Of a stretch of DNA of 64,000 nucleotides, positions 46,231-54,904 are shown piece by piece. Numbering within the stretch: the stretch's first letter is position 1; each line of letters starts with the position of its first letter. This DNA is from a bacterium GBS-1 (GTDB taxonomy: Bacteria > Synergistota > GBS-1), in contig LEKQ01000001.1 of assembly GCA_001443005.1 (NCBI GenBank), forward strand, positions 330,792-394,791, read 5' to 3'. Both the position numbers and the translations under genes were made by a program. Below the pieces are notes generated by a model that had not been told where the DNA came from, made no database searches, and saw only the letters and a program-made list of their open reading frames with translations.

Positions 46231-46341
46231 CTATACGCCGCCAATCCCCGGAGGGGACCCGCGCCGCAGGCTAATAATAATAACTAGAACTAGTAGAGCT
46301 ATAATAGATACGAAGCCTCTCTCACAACGGCTCGCCTGCAT
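46231..46341 (-). CDS. ilv leader peptide (36 aa)
   Basis: ATG at 46341 with AAGGAGGAGGG upstream starts a 36-codon frame. It contains the run SIIALLVLVIIIS (residues 12-24), in which ten of eleven consecutive residues are the three branched-chain amino acids except one Ala. The frame stops at 46231-46233, before the terminator at 46151-46201. This is the classical design for attenuation by ribosome stalling when charged Ile/Leu/Val tRNAs are scarce. The operon product supplies exactly those amino acids. Confidence 0.85.
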   Translation of the reverse strand: MQASRCERGFVSIIALLVLVIIISLRRGSPPGIGGV

Positions 46342-46376
46342 TTGCAAGCCCTCCTCCTTACAAGGATTTGACTTTA

Positions 46377-46405
46377 ATTATATATATTTAATCTCACCCT
46401 GTCAA
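46377..46405 (-). promoter_or_regulatory. ilvNBC-leuA promoter
   Basis: Minus strand TTGACA (46400-46405), 17 bases, TATAAT (46377-46382); full consensus. About 30 bases before the leader peptide ATG. Confidence 0.88.
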
Positions 46406-46585
46406 GAGAGTAAAAGAAAACTTTTTAATCTTTGCTTTTCTGGCTTGACAACTTAGATAAATATTTAGCAAGCTTTCCTCATAGCCCCCATCATAAGTCC
46501 AAATTCCAGAAAACTCCTTGGTCATCAACTAAATTACTTCTTATAAAGCCTAGCTTTAAGTGAATTATTTTGGAAAACAGCATAA
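46406..46585. other. intergenic, eut operon end to ilv promoter
   Basis: AT-rich, no ORF. A weak AAAGC-CTA-GCTTT hairpin (about 46538-46556) may help terminate the eut operon; no classical terminator is seen. Confidence 0.3.
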
Positions 46586-46897
46586 CTAATCTTCAAGTTT
46601 TCCTCCTTTTATCTCCCCTATAGTGGAGAAAGCCTGCTCAATTTCAGCTGTCCCCCCCCAGAAAACGATGGTGTTTAACTGTTGAGGACAGTTTCCCACG
46701 ACTTCAGCTGCCTTAACGCAAACTACTTTAGTAACCAAATCTACAATCTTTATAAGCTCAGCTACACCTCCCTGAACAAGCAGTATTGCCTCACATTCCT
46801 CAAACTCTTTATCTTCCACTTTCGGCCTTAACCGAGCCTTTAATATATCCAGACAGGCTTTAGTAGGTCTATTTACAAGGTAAACCTTAACACTCAT
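46586..46897 (-). CDS. unrecognised microcompartment-locus protein with internal repeat
   Basis: 103 residues from ATG at 46897, which overlaps the eutP stop by 11 bases. I do not recognise it as a standard Eut/Pdu component. Two similar halves can be seen: AILLVQGGVAELIKIVDLV and TIVFWGGTAEIEQAFSTI, each a strand, a Gly-Gly turn and a helix. This is the pattern of the BMC fold (compare the [11 protein letters not shown] part of shell proteins). It could be a divergent or permuted shell protein or a small adaptor. It is the last gene of the operon. Confidence 0.6.
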   Translation of the reverse strand: MSVKVYLVNRPTKACLDILKARLRPKVEDKEFEECEAILLVQGGVAELIKIVDLVTKVVCVKAAEVVGNCPQQLNTIVFWGGTAEIEQAFSTIGEIKGGKLED

Positions 46898-47372
46898 AAT
46901 CTTTCCCTCGCTCCAGGTCGAACACATTTCCTAAAAGTTCTTCCAACCTTTTCTTCAACTTATCCATACCCGTACCTTCCACAGCTGACACTTCATAAAC
47001 CTCTTTAACACCAGCATTCTTTAACAACCTTCTCGCCAAATCCAATTTTCCATCGCTTCTTCTATCCAACAGATCAATCTTATTTATCACACCTAATACA
47101 GGTGCTCTTAAAACTTTAGAAAGATTAGACGGGAAGGGTTTTGGATTTAAAGCATCTATAACAAGCAAAATCACCCTCGCTTTTGGGGAAAAGACTATTA
47201 GGGCATTATAAAACCTAGGAATATCCAAAAACTCGCCAGGGGTATCTATATAAAAAGCATCAACATCTATGCTTTCCGTTTTTCTAACCTTACCTCTTTT
47301 TAGTCCCAACTTATCTAGCAATGTAGTTTTACCAACCCCAGTGCTTCCTATTATCATTACCCTCCTATTCAT
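46887..47372 (-). CDS. eutP: EutP/PduV-like GTPase
   Basis: 161 residues. P-loop GSTGVGKTT (9-17), DTPGEFLD switch-II, and NKIDLLD and SAVEG base motifs define a small Ras-like GTPase. EutP/PduV proteins associate with compartment shells; acetate-kinase activity has been reported for EutP. ATG overlaps the eutS stop as ATGA. Confidence 0.9.
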   Translation of the reverse strand: MNRRVMIIGSTGVGKTTLLDKLGLKRGKVRKTESIDVDAFYIDTPGEFLDIPRFYNALIVFSPKARVILLVIDALNPKPFPSNLSKVLRAPVLGVINKIDLLDRRSDGKLDLARRLLKNAGVKEVYEVSAVEGTGMDKLKKRLEELLGNVFDLERGKDYEC

Positions 47373-47728
47373 GAGGAAGTCACCTTTGTGGGAAAGAATC
47401 CTAAAACGCCATGAAGGAAGTCAACCACCTGCCTTAAAGCGACTTCAACAGATGAAACATCACCACTTATAATAACGCAACCCGTAAAACGATCAACGAA
47501 CTCCACATGAATCGAGGCTGCCTTAGAAGCAACATCTGCAGCTATAATAGCACCTTCACCCGGTGTAATTGTTAAGATACCAATAGCTCCTTTGTTATCA
47601 ACCCCAACTCTATCACAAAGCTCAGCAGTAGGATTTCTTATGACGTGAGCTAATGTTACTTGTTTACCAGGCACGTACTCTTGTACGATGCGTTGCTTCT
47701 TATCTTCTAAAAACCTTGCCTCATCCAT
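47369..47728 (-). CDS. eutS: BMC shell protein EutS/PduU type
   Basis: About 119 residues. [20 protein letters not shown] is the N-terminal beta-barrel cap of the circularly permuted single-domain shell protein, followed by [20 protein letters not shown] and [20 protein letters not shown]. Forms hexamers with a capped pore or, in EutS, bent edges. ATG at 47728 preferred over 47737. Confidence 0.92.
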   Translation of the reverse strand: MDEARFLEDKKQRIVQEYVPGKQVTLAHVIRNPTAELCDRVGVDNKGAIGILTITPGEGAIIAADVASKAASIHVEFVDRFTGCVIISGDVSSVEVALRQVVDFLHGVLGFFPTKVTSS

Positions 47729-47760
47729 ACTTAGCACCCCACCATCTCTAAAAGTATGGT

Positions 47761-47791
47761 GGGTGCTGCTTATAACTAATAAGCAGCACCC
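47761..47791 (-). other. strong intraoperonic hairpin between eutH and eutS
   Basis: GGGTGCTGCTTAT and ATAAGCAGCACCC form a perfect 13-bp stem with a five-base loop. There is no T tract on either side, so it may be an mRNA processing or stability element rather than a terminator. Confidence 0.6.
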
Positions 47792-47854
47792 AAATCTTAA
47801 AACGGTAACACTAATATAAAACTAACAAAACCCCAAAACTACAAAAACATACAA

Positions 47855-48937
47855 TTACTGCTTATTTTTAGGAGCGAAAAGAGTTGCTACCATAACCGCA
47901 GTTATGCCAGCGGTAAGCTTTCCCACTATCATCGGGAAGATCATCTCTTTAGCAACACCAGCAGTGAAGCCCAAATGATCACCAAAGGTAAATGCCGCAC
48001 TCACCGCAAAGGCGCAGTTAAGAACCTTTCCCCTTTCATCCATCATATGAAGTATCTGAAACATAGGTATGTTATTAGCTAAAGTAGCCACAAAGCCAGC
48101 GGCAGCCATATCATTAACGCCTAACTTCTTACCTATAGCCATAAGAGGCTTACGAAGTGCCGTTGTAAGAAATTTAACTAATGGGAAAGCACCAGCAAGC
48201 ATTATAGCTATAGATCCTATAATTTGAATACCATCCCATATAGGAGCCATACCGGGGATCACTACAACTCCGGTAAGAGTCTCAATAATCGCTGCTGCCA
48301 ACCCTACCGTAATCATAGCTACGACAAACACACCGAACTTTTTGAAACCAGCTATCATCTTCTCCGGCACCAACCATAACCCTATAGCTATAAGCGCAGA
48401 AACGATGATTATGGGAACGAGATTGCTTAAAATCATTTTCAATGGGAAACCAGCGGTAAGCCCTCCTGCTAAACACCCCAATGGTATAGTTATCATGCCT
48501 GCCAAGACACCGGTTGCTAAGGGAGTACGATCCTCGGGTTTTATAATTCCCAAAGCTACAGGTATGGTAAAGACTATAGTCGGCCCCATCATAGCACCTA
48601 ATATTAATCCTGCAAACAAACCTGCCTCCTTCGTAAGAGCAAGCTTCATAGCAAGGGGATATCCGCCCATGTCGTTAGCCAAAAGCGTGGTAGCAAACAT
48701 TGCTGGATCAGCACCTAGAGCCGTATATATTGGAACAACTATAGGTCTTAATATATTAGCCAAAACTGGTGCAAGCGATACCACTCCAACCATTGCCAGG
48801 GACAAAGCCCCCATAGCATTAAAGCCTTCCTCAAATTTTTCGCCATAGCCAAAGCGATTGCCCAATATCCTATCGATTGCCCCAACCACCATGAAAAACA
48901 CCATTATATTAACTATCCATTGATTTATAGCCTCCAT
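47855..48937 (-). CDS. eutH: ethanolamine permease EutH
   Basis: 360 residues, 10-11 membrane segments. It carries the EutH-type openings NIMVFFMVVGAIDRILGNRF and GYGEKFEEGFNAMGALSLAM and the TTLLANDMGGYPLAMKLA block. Brings ethanolamine into the cytoplasm. Its presence fixes ethanolamine as the compartment substrate together with EutBC. Confidence 0.93.
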   Translation of the reverse strand: MEAINQWIVNIMVFFMVVGAIDRILGNRFGYGEKFEEGFNAMGALSLAMVGVVSLAPVLANILRPIVVPIYTALGADPAMFATTLLANDMGGYPLAMKLALTKEAGLFAGLILGAMMGPTIVFTIPVALGIIKPEDRTPLATGVLAGMITIPLGCLAGGLTAGFPLKMILSNLVPIIIVSALIAIGLWLVPEKMIAGFKKFGVFVVAMITVGLAAAIIETLTGVVVIPGMAPIWDGIQIIGSIAIMLAGAFPLVKFLTTALRKPLMAIGKKLGVNDMAAAGFVATLANNIPMFQILHMMDERGKVLNCAFAVSAAFTFGDHLGFTAGVAKEMIFPMIVGKLTAGITAVMVATLFAPKNKQ

Positions 48938-48959
48938 TTGCCCCCCTCCCTATAATGTC

Positions 48960-49247
48960 CTACTCCTCACCAAGCTTTGGCAGTATAAACTCAACTTCCT
49001 CATGGGGCCTTGGGATCACATGAACCGCTATGAGCTCCCCTACACGCTTAGCCGCAGCAGCTCCAGCATCTACAGCCGCCTTAACTGCTCCAACATCACC
49101 CCTAACCATCACAACTACCAATCCACCACCAACGTGTTCCTTTCCTATCAATGTAACATTTGCAGCCTTTACCATTGCATCTGCTGCTTCTATAGCTCCA
49201 ACAAGCCCCTTCGTCTCAATCATGCCCAACGCTATCTGTTGGGACAT
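48960..49247 (-). CDS. BMC-H hexameric shell protein (EutM/PduA type)
   Basis: 95 residues, one Pfam BMC domain: [40 protein letters not shown] and a [11 protein letters not shown] tail. Tiles compartment facets. It is a close paralogue of the protein at 54905-55216 (about 80-85 percent alike by eye). AAAGGAGGTG SD. Confidence 0.96.
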   Translation of the reverse strand: MSQQIALGMIETKGLVGAIEAADAMVKAANVTLIGKEHVGGGLVVVMVRGDVGAVKAAVDAGAAAAKRVGELIAVHVIPRPHEEVEFILPKLGEE

Positions 49248-49336
49248 AAAAACACCTCCTTTCCAATAAATTGTAATAGTTTAATCAATCCTAGCCTTAA
49301 GCCTTAAAAACCCATTTCTCACCTCCCTTCAAAGTT

Positions 49337-49627
49337 TTATCCTTCCAGGTCTAGCCCTTTAGCCTTTTTATCCCCCACTAACATTTTGCTACATCGGGAA
49401 ACGATCTCCTTTACTATATCTTCGTCTTTCATTCCATAGTCAGCGCACATCCTAGACACCATATCAGAAAATTCTTTGCTTTCAACAAAAACAAATCTAA
49501 CTCCCAGACTCCTCGCAGCATCCATAACACCAGGTGGCACGATAAAGTCTCTACTGATAATGATAGTTCTACACCCTCCGTAATAACACTTCTCCAAATC
49601 AGCCCTTGAAACAACCCTCCTCCCCAT
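49337..49627 (-). CDS. small protein resembling the N-terminal domain of EutT
   Basis: About 96 residues from ATG at 49627 (SD AGGAGGTG). The segment RRVVSRADLEKCYYGGCRTI followed by ISRDFIVPPGVMDAARSLGV has the layout of the N-terminal 50 residues of the EutT in this operon (VLTEMDVRNELRKGGHIQRF, then VVPPGTIVTPAALSYL). Related stretches open several Eut/Pdu accessory proteins. The remaining 45 residues are charged and helical. Function unknown; a targeting or scaffold domain is possible. Confidence 0.6.
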   Translation of the reverse strand: MGRRVVSRADLEKCYYGGCRTIIISRDFIVPPGVMDAARSLGVRFVFVESKEFSDMVSRMCADYGMKDEDIVKEIVSRCSKMLVGDKKAKGLDLEG

Positions 49628-49645
49628 AAACACACCTCCTAGCCC

Positions 49646-50212
49646 TCAAACTAGGCTATAAAGCACCTCTTCCGAAATATAAGGTATGACTGAAAAGGAA
49701 AGGATCATCCCTTCCATAGCAATCCTGTTTACACCAGCCTTAACAGCTGCTTCAACAGCGCTAACCTCACCGATCATGGTTACGAAAGATTTACCTCCTA
49801 ACCCTATAGCCGGTCTCACCTCTAACAAGCTAACGTTTCCAGACTTTACTGCCGCATCAGCAGCATATATACAAGCAGTTACAGTAAAGGTCTCTATAAC
49901 GCCCAAAGCCCAATGCTCCTTACCACCTTTAATAGAGGGAATCTCTGTCATACCCTCAAGTGCTCTAAGCACCTCTTCATGAATCCCAGAAATAACCACT
50001 GCGTCAACTCTATACTCCTTCAAAACTTCCACTCCTCGATCAACAGAGCTGCTAACTTCAGCTACATCACCACCGACGATTATCAAGAACTTCCCCGGAC
50101 ATATCGTCTTAGCTACATATAATTTAACAAGCGCTATCTTGATCATCGCATCAGCCGCTTCTATTCCCTTAGCTATGCTCACGCTTTCTACTATTCCTAT
50201 AGCCTTACCCAT
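49646..50212 (-). CDS. pduT: PduT-type tandem-BMC shell protein with Fe-S cysteine
   Basis: 188 residues, two BMC domains (1-90: AIGIVESVSIAKGIEAADAM; 97-185: ALGVIETFTVTACIYAADAA) forming pseudohexameric trimers. Cys38 (AKTICPGKF) corresponds exactly to the cysteine that holds a [4Fe-4S] cluster at the pore of characterised PduT. It overlaps pduS. It may move electrons across the shell. Confidence 0.92.
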   Translation of the reverse strand: MGKAIGIVESVSIAKGIEAADAMIKIALVKLYVAKTICPGKFLIIVGGDVAEVSSSVDRGVEVLKEYRVDAVVISGIHEEVLRALEGMTEIPSIKGGKEHWALGVIETFTVTACIYAADAAVKSGNVSLLEVRPAIGLGGKSFVTMIGEVSAVEAAVKAGVNRIAMEGMILSFSVIPYISEEVLYSLV

Positions 50213-51539
50213 GGTTATTCCTCTCCCTCCGCAATACCACTAAAGCATTCGAAACAAACTCTACCTTACCGCTTATGCTAGCATGCACATTGGCCCCCAA
50301 GCTTCCTTCCGGAACTTTAGCTATGACTTCTCCCTCTTCAACATGATCCCCCACTGACACTACGGGAACGGCCGGTACCCCTATGTGTTGTTTCATCAAT
50401 ATCGTGACCTCATCTGCTCTTAACTTTTCCTTAATTAGCGGTGCCTTCTTATCAAAACGCTTTATGTCTATTCGATCCATAAGCCTTTGGGTCGGAACTT
50501 TACGATAATCCCTGTCAATCCTCGGAGCTACATTAGGCTGGGGAGTATATTTAATCCCCTCCTGAGAGAGTTTAGCCTTCAAATATTGATTAACCCTTTT
50601 AGGAGATAATCCCTGTGGACAGGAATAAGCCTCACACACTCCACACTCAGAACACAAGAGGGCGCTCTTCCTAACACTCATCCCCATGTCAAAGGCCATA
50701 GACATCATAATCTTATGGGGTTCCAAATCATGTCCTAAAAGATATCTTGGACACTGATCGGTACAATATCTACACTGTATACAACACGTTCTAGCTCTCT
50801 TAAGGATATAAGATATAGGAGCTGACATCCGCGCAATAGCTGGATGTCCTTCCTTAAATAACAGTAAACCCCCCGTCGTCTTTGTAACCGGATCCTCTGG
50901 AGAGACAATTTTCCCCGTCATAACTCCTCCCTCTATTAAAACCTTTCCTTCATAATCTATGTTAAGGGCACTGAGGATTTCCTTAAACTTCATCCCTATA
51001 GGAACTATAACGGTGACTGGATCGCCAACATCTCCACCCACAGTTACAAGTTTCTCAATAACAGGTTTCCTCTCCACTACCGCTCTGTAAACATTATAAA
51101 TAGTTTCAACGTTGTTAACTATAGCTCCAACCATTAATGGTATACCTCCTGCAGGAACAACCCTCCCTACACTTTCGTAAACTAGGACATGCTCGTCACC
51201 TAAAGGATAGTGATCGCTTCCTGCAAAGATCTCAAAGTTATAACCATACTCTCTTACAGTTTTAGCGATTAAGTCCAAAATCTCCTTGTACTTACCCTTT
51301 AAAGCTATTATTCCCCTTTCTGCACCAACGAAATCCACAAGCAACTTAAAGCCCTCTATAACCATATGAGGTGCATTAAGCAAGAGCTCCTTATTGGTCC
51401 AGAGCAAAGGTTCACACTCCACACCATTAGCAATGTAAACTTTTATACCATCTCTTTTAAGCTTAGCGTAAGTTGGAAAACCTGCACCTCCAGCTCCAAC
51501 AACCCCTGCTTCCTTAAGAATCAAAGCTAGATCTTCCAT
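50205..51539 (-). CDS. pduS: PduS-like flavin/Fe-S electron-transfer protein
   Basis: About 444 residues in the RnfC-like family. GVVGAGGAGFPTYAKL (Gly-rich NADH/FMN region) and GVECEPLLWTN open it, two cluster motifs CCIQCRYCTDQCP and CSECGVCEAYSCP (about 260-320) bind [4Fe-4S], and a C-terminal barrel-sandwich region follows. PduS reduces cobalamin or passes electrons from NADH, and binds PduT. It is unexpected in an ethanolamine locus. ATG at 51539 has AGAGGTG 8 bases upstream. Confidence 0.9.
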   Translation of the reverse strand: MEDLALILKEAGVVGAGGAGFPTYAKLKRDGIKVYIANGVECEPLLWTNKELLLNAPHMVIEGFKLLVDFVGAERGIIALKGKYKEILDLIAKTVREYGYNFEIFAGSDHYPLGDEHVLVYESVGRVVPAGGIPLMVGAIVNNVETIYNVYRAVVERKPVIEKLVTVGGDVGDPVTVIVPIGMKFKEILSALNIDYEGKVLIEGGVMTGKIVSPEDPVTKTTGGLLLFKEGHPAIARMSAPISYILKRARTCCIQCRYCTDQCPRYLLGHDLEPHKIMMSMAFDMGMSVRKSALLCSECGVCEAYSCPQGLSPKRVNQYLKAKLSQEGIKYTPQPNVAPRIDRDYRKVPTQRLMDRIDIKRFDKKAPLIKEKLRADEVTILMKQHIGVPAVPVVSVGDHVEEGEVIAKVPEGSLGANVHASISGKVEFVSNALVVLRRERNNHG

Positions 51540-51557
51540 CTCATTCACCTCTTAATC

Positions 51558-51824
51558 TCATTCCACATCCATAGAATCAACTATGCCCACAATAGCAGCG
51601 TCTACCGGGATCTCCTCTTTCCCCTCAATCTTCCTAGCAGAGCTTCCCGTAGTCACTATCACAAGCTCTCCAACACCCGCACCTATTGTATCTATGGCCA
51701 CAAAAGGATCTCCTACTTCCTGCTTTTTTTCGTTAATCTGCCTTACGATAAGGAGTTTATATCCTCTTAAACTCTCCTCTTTACGAGTAGCCCATACGTT
51801 CCCTATGACCTTCGCTATTATCAC
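51558..51824 (-). CDS. eutN: EutN/CcmL pentameric vertex protein
   Basis: 88 residues: IIAKVIGNVWATRKEESLRG and LLIVRQI, with FVAIDTIGAGVGELVIVTTGSSAR-type BMV core. Pentamers close the icosahedral vertices. GTG start right after the flavoprotein stop. Confidence 0.95.
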   Translation of the reverse strand: MIIAKVIGNVWATRKEESLRGYKLLIVRQINEKKQEVGDPFVAIDTIGAGVGELVIVTTGSSARKIEGKEEIPVDAAIVGIVDSMDVE

Positions 51825-52631
51825 TTAATCTATCCCCCTCACTATCTCCACCTTTTTATCTTTTAGAAAATCGTAAGCGAGCGGTGTTATAAGAGAAGAA
51901 GGATCAACTAAAATCTTAGAATAACCTTGCGAAACTATCTTCATAGCAATCTCGTTAGTTAAAAGCTTTTCTCTAAAGGAGAGGATCTTTCTATCACCCT
52001 CTTCTCCAGGATAAGAACCTAAATTATTATTTCTAATCAAAGAGATTATCTCGCATGCCTTACAAAGCTTAACTCCAAGCTTGGTAAGCCTATCGACTAT
52101 CTCCTCCAATAGTACCCTATAAGGCGAAGAAACATGCTTGACCTCTAAGGAATCACTTGCTGCTATTACTTTTTTATTCATGAGCAAGCCACACGCAACT
52201 ATTTCACTTGCTATGCAATCTCTTATTCCCCAGGCTATCTTAGCAGCCGTATTCTGGGTGAGGGTTGGTAATATTATAAGGTCAGCATCGTTTATCTCTT
52301 TATATATATTACTTTCCTCAATAAGTCTTGCACCTAACCTATTCTCTACATCCTCAAACTGTTTCATCCTTCTTGCCGCTTCAGAAAACGCAACTATAAG
52401 CGAATATTCCCTCTTTAACTCCTCTAATCCAGCCAATACAGCGTCTAAAAGGCCAGGAGCTCCGGTAAACACAACAATAACATTCTTTTTCTTATTTTCT
52501 TTGTTACCTCCAATGCTATCCTTTTGCTTTTCAAAACGTATCTCTTTGTCCTTGTAAAGTTTTTCAATCACAACTTTAACCACTTCCTCAACTAAGCTCC
52601 TTAACTCATCACGCTCTAAAATATCAATCAC
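51825..52631 (-). CDS. microcompartment-associated flavoprotein
   Basis: 268 residues. The middle part (ADLIILPTLTQNTAAKIAWG, about 133-152) matches the FMN-binding Dfp/flavoprotein fold (P-x-T-x-N-T-x-A-K-I-A). The N-terminus DELRSLVEEVVKVVIEKL is an amphipathic helix like the encapsulation peptides of EutC and EutE here. Flavoproteins of this type occur in various BMC loci; their reaction is unknown. GTG start overlapping the eutJ stop. Confidence 0.78.
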   Translation of the reverse strand: MIDILERDELRSLVEEVVKVVIEKLYKDKEIRFEKQKDSIGGNKENKKKNVIVVFTGAPGLLDAVLAGLEELKREYSLIVAFSEAARRMKQFEDVENRLGARLIEESNIYKEINDADLIILPTLTQNTAAKIAWGIRDCIASEIVACGLLMNKKVIAASDSLEVKHVSSPYRVLLEEIVDRLTKLGVKLCKACEIISLIRNNNLGSYPGEEGDRKILSFREKLLTNEIAMKIVSQGYSKILVDPSSLITPLAYDFLKDKKVEIVRGID

Positions 52632-53454
52632 CCCCTAGGCAGCTAAGAGCTATACCTAAAGGAGTTACAAACAACGGATTTTTCGGCTTCCACACTGGTA
52701 TATTAAGCTCTTGTGAAATTATTCTTTCTATACCTTCTAGGCAAGCAGTCCCTCCCACCAAGTAAACGCAATCAACATTGTAACCGTTTAAATGTCTACT
52801 TATGATAGTTGCTACTTTTTGTATAACCGGTTTAACTATAAGCAGAACGTCCTTGCTATTCCTAGGATCCTTTTTAAACTCTTCTGCTTCTTCAAAGCTC
52901 ATTTTTAAAGCACCAGCTAAAACCAAAGAGAAGTGAGTTCCTCCTGTTGGTTCGTCAGCAGTATAAACGACTCTACCATCCTTAACCACAGCTATGCCCG
53001 TTGTCCCTCCCCCTACATCAACGATCACTCCATCTTTTATCTGAAGCACATTGTTCGCAGCGGTGGGTTCATCCACCATCCTTATTACCTCAAACCCTGC
53101 TCCTTGTGCAGCGTAAAAATGCACTTTCTCAACGGCTTTACCTGTACCCGGAGGAAATGCAGCAGCAGCCAGTCTGAGCTCCACTTCTAGCTTTTTCTCC
53201 AATTCAGCTTTCATTTCTCTAAGAATTCTGACAGCTCCTGTAAAGTCAACCAGCACGCCATCCTTAACCACTTGAGCAAACCTATAAGAACCAGCTATAG
53301 GTTCGCCCTGGGAATCAACGACTGCCAACACGATATAAGCCGTTCCAAGGTCTACACCGGTAAATAACTCCCCTTTAAATGGTAGGGGCCTTTTTATAGC
53401 TTCGTCCATCCTGTTCAAGAGGCTCTCAATCCTATCAGGTGAAAATTGAGCCAT
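52624..53454 (-). CDS. eutJ: EutJ chaperone-like actin/Hsp70-fold protein
   Basis: 276 residues. LFTGVDLGTAYIVLAVVD phosphate-1 loop, VIVDVGGGTTGIAVVKDG phosphate-2 and YLVGGTACLEGIE adenosine loop give the ASKHA ATPase fold of EutJ. Likely helps assembly or reactivation inside the ethanolamine compartment. SD GGAGGTA. Confidence 0.9.
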   Translation of the reverse strand: MAQFSPDRIESLLNRMDEAIKRPLPFKGELFTGVDLGTAYIVLAVVDSQGEPIAGSYRFAQVVKDGVLVDFTGAVRILREMKAELEKKLEVELRLAAAAFPPGTGKAVEKVHFYAAQGAGFEVIRMVDEPTAANNVLQIKDGVIVDVGGGTTGIAVVKDGRVVYTADEPTGGTHFSLVLAGALKMSFEEAEEFKKDPRNSKDVLLIVKPVIQKVATIISRHLNGYNVDCVYLVGGTACLEGIERIISQELNIPVWKPKNPLFVTPLGIALSCLGGD

Positions 53455-53460
53455 GTCTTC

Positions 53461-54096
53461 TTATATACCTCCTACTTCCATATAAACGATATCACCCGTT
53501 TTAACCCCTAAGGCATTCGCCTCTTCTATATCAAGGTGGCACTCCAAAGCGTAGTTTTCGCTAACCCTTACCAGGACATTCCCTAAAACACCACACCTCA
53601 ACCCCTTATCGAAGCGTATCCTAACTAAATCACCATCTTTAACCCCGGCAGCCTTAGCATCTTCAGGCGTCATATGAATATGGCGCTGGGCAACTATAAC
53701 CCCCTCATCCAGCTTAACGAACCCGCAAGGACCTATAATGTAAATACCAGGAGTCCCTTCAAGCTGACCAGAATCCCTTACAACTGGTTCTATACCCAAT
53801 GTATAACAATCGGACATAAGAAGTTCGACCTGACAGCTTTTCCTTGGGGGACCGACCACTCTAACGTTATCTATCAAACCTTTAGGTCCTAAGAGTCTTA
53901 CGGTCTCATTTGCAGCAAACTGACCAGGTTGCTTAAGATAGGCCTTTACCGTCAGCTTCTTACCGCCAAAAAGAATTTTTTCCGCATCTTCTGAAATATG
54001 AACATGTCTATTAGATACTCCCACAATGACAGGAACTCTTTTCGTCCATGCTGTTATCTCTTGTACCACCTTTTCTACAAGCTCTTCACGTATCAC
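53461..54096 (-). CDS. pduL: phosphate acyltransferase PduL (phosphotransacetylase)
   Basis: 211 residues, two beta-barrel domains with zinc histidines in VGVSNRHVHISEDAE and VAQRHIHMTPEDA. Converts acetyl-CoA to acetyl phosphate and recycles CoA in the compartment, replacing EutD. The N-terminus IREELVEKVVQEITAW is a probable encapsulation helix. GTG start with GGGAGG. Confidence 0.95.
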   Translation of the reverse strand: MIREELVEKVVQEITAWTKRVPVIVGVSNRHVHISEDAEKILFGGKKLTVKAYLKQPGQFAANETVRLLGPKGLIDNVRVVGPPRKSCQVELLMSDCYTLGIEPVVRDSGQLEGTPGIYIIGPCGFVKLDEGVIVAQRHIHMTPEDAKAAGVKDGDLVRIRFDKGLRCGVLGNVLVRVSENYALECHLDIEEANALGVKTGDIVYMEVGGI

Positions 54097-54102
54097 GCTA
54101 CA

Positions 54103-54879
54103 TCAACCTCCCTTAGAGTATCGGCCGGCCCTTAACCAACACATCATCACATATAAAGCGCTGCTTAATCTATTCAAAGCCTTGAGAATATCCTCTCTTA
54201 TAGCACCCTCAAATTCATCATAAAAAGCTTCACATGCGCTTATTTCACATTCTCTTATCTGAGCTCTTATAAGGTTTAAATAAGCCATAACTTCTCCCAT
54301 CTCACATGAAGGCATAAAGTGATCAACGCCAATGAACTTTTTAGGAAAGTGAGAGATCTCACGTATATCCTCATAGGATAGACCAAAAAGCTGAAAATCT
54401 TCGATCGGTTCGGATAAAACCTCTGCTCTTAATATTTTTCTAATAACTGACAAGACCTCCTCTAAGTGAGCAACTACCTCTTTCCAACCTGCTTTGGCCA
54501 TTTGGGTTTGGGCCCATATTATTTGAGCTTCAAGAGAATCTAGTTTACCCCTGAACTTAATCCTCGGGTGAGTCTTAGGTACCAACTTATTCCCACTCAA
54601 ATGAGTAAAGTTTTCTGGCTTCTCATCAACTCTAAGCCCCACACTTAAAAGCTCGAACCTTCCCGGCGGTTTAAACTCTTCGGTTCTCTCATCCTTTTTT
54701 GTCTTTTCTCCTTGGGAAACACCAGATTCGATCTCCCCATAAACAAGCTCTATCTTATTCTCATTAAGATAACTTAACGCTGCCGGGGTAACAATAGTAC
54801 CCGGGGGCACAACGAAACGCTGAATATGCCCCCCTTTTCTTAACTCATTCCTTACATCCATCTCTGTAAGAACTTTCAT
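54103..54879 (-). CDS. eutT: EutT-like cobalamin adenosyltransferase
   Basis: 258 residues. After an N-terminal accessory domain (1-50) the adenosyltransferase region reads NKLVPKTHPRIKFRGKLDSL and EAQIIWAQTQMAKAG, then helical ACA-type core to the end. It supplies adenosylcobalamin to EutBC. Salmonella EutT binds Fe(II) through H-X11-CC-X2-C; here HFMPSCEMGEV shows only one nearby Cys, so the metal site differs or is absent. Confidence 0.87.
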   Translation of the reverse strand: MKVLTEMDVRNELRKGGHIQRFVVPPGTIVTPAALSYLNENKIELVYGEIESGVSQGEKTKKDERTEEFKPPGRFELLSVGLRVDEKPENFTHLSGNKLVPKTHPRIKFRGKLDSLEAQIIWAQTQMAKAGWKEVVAHLEEVLSVIRKILRAEVLSEPIEDFQLFGLSYEDIREISHFPKKFIGVDHFMPSCEMGEVMAYLNLIRAQIRECEISACEAFYDEFEGAIREDILKALNRLSSALYVMMCWLRAGRYSKGG

Positions 54880-54904
54880 GATTATTTACCCCCCGGCTAA
54901 AATT

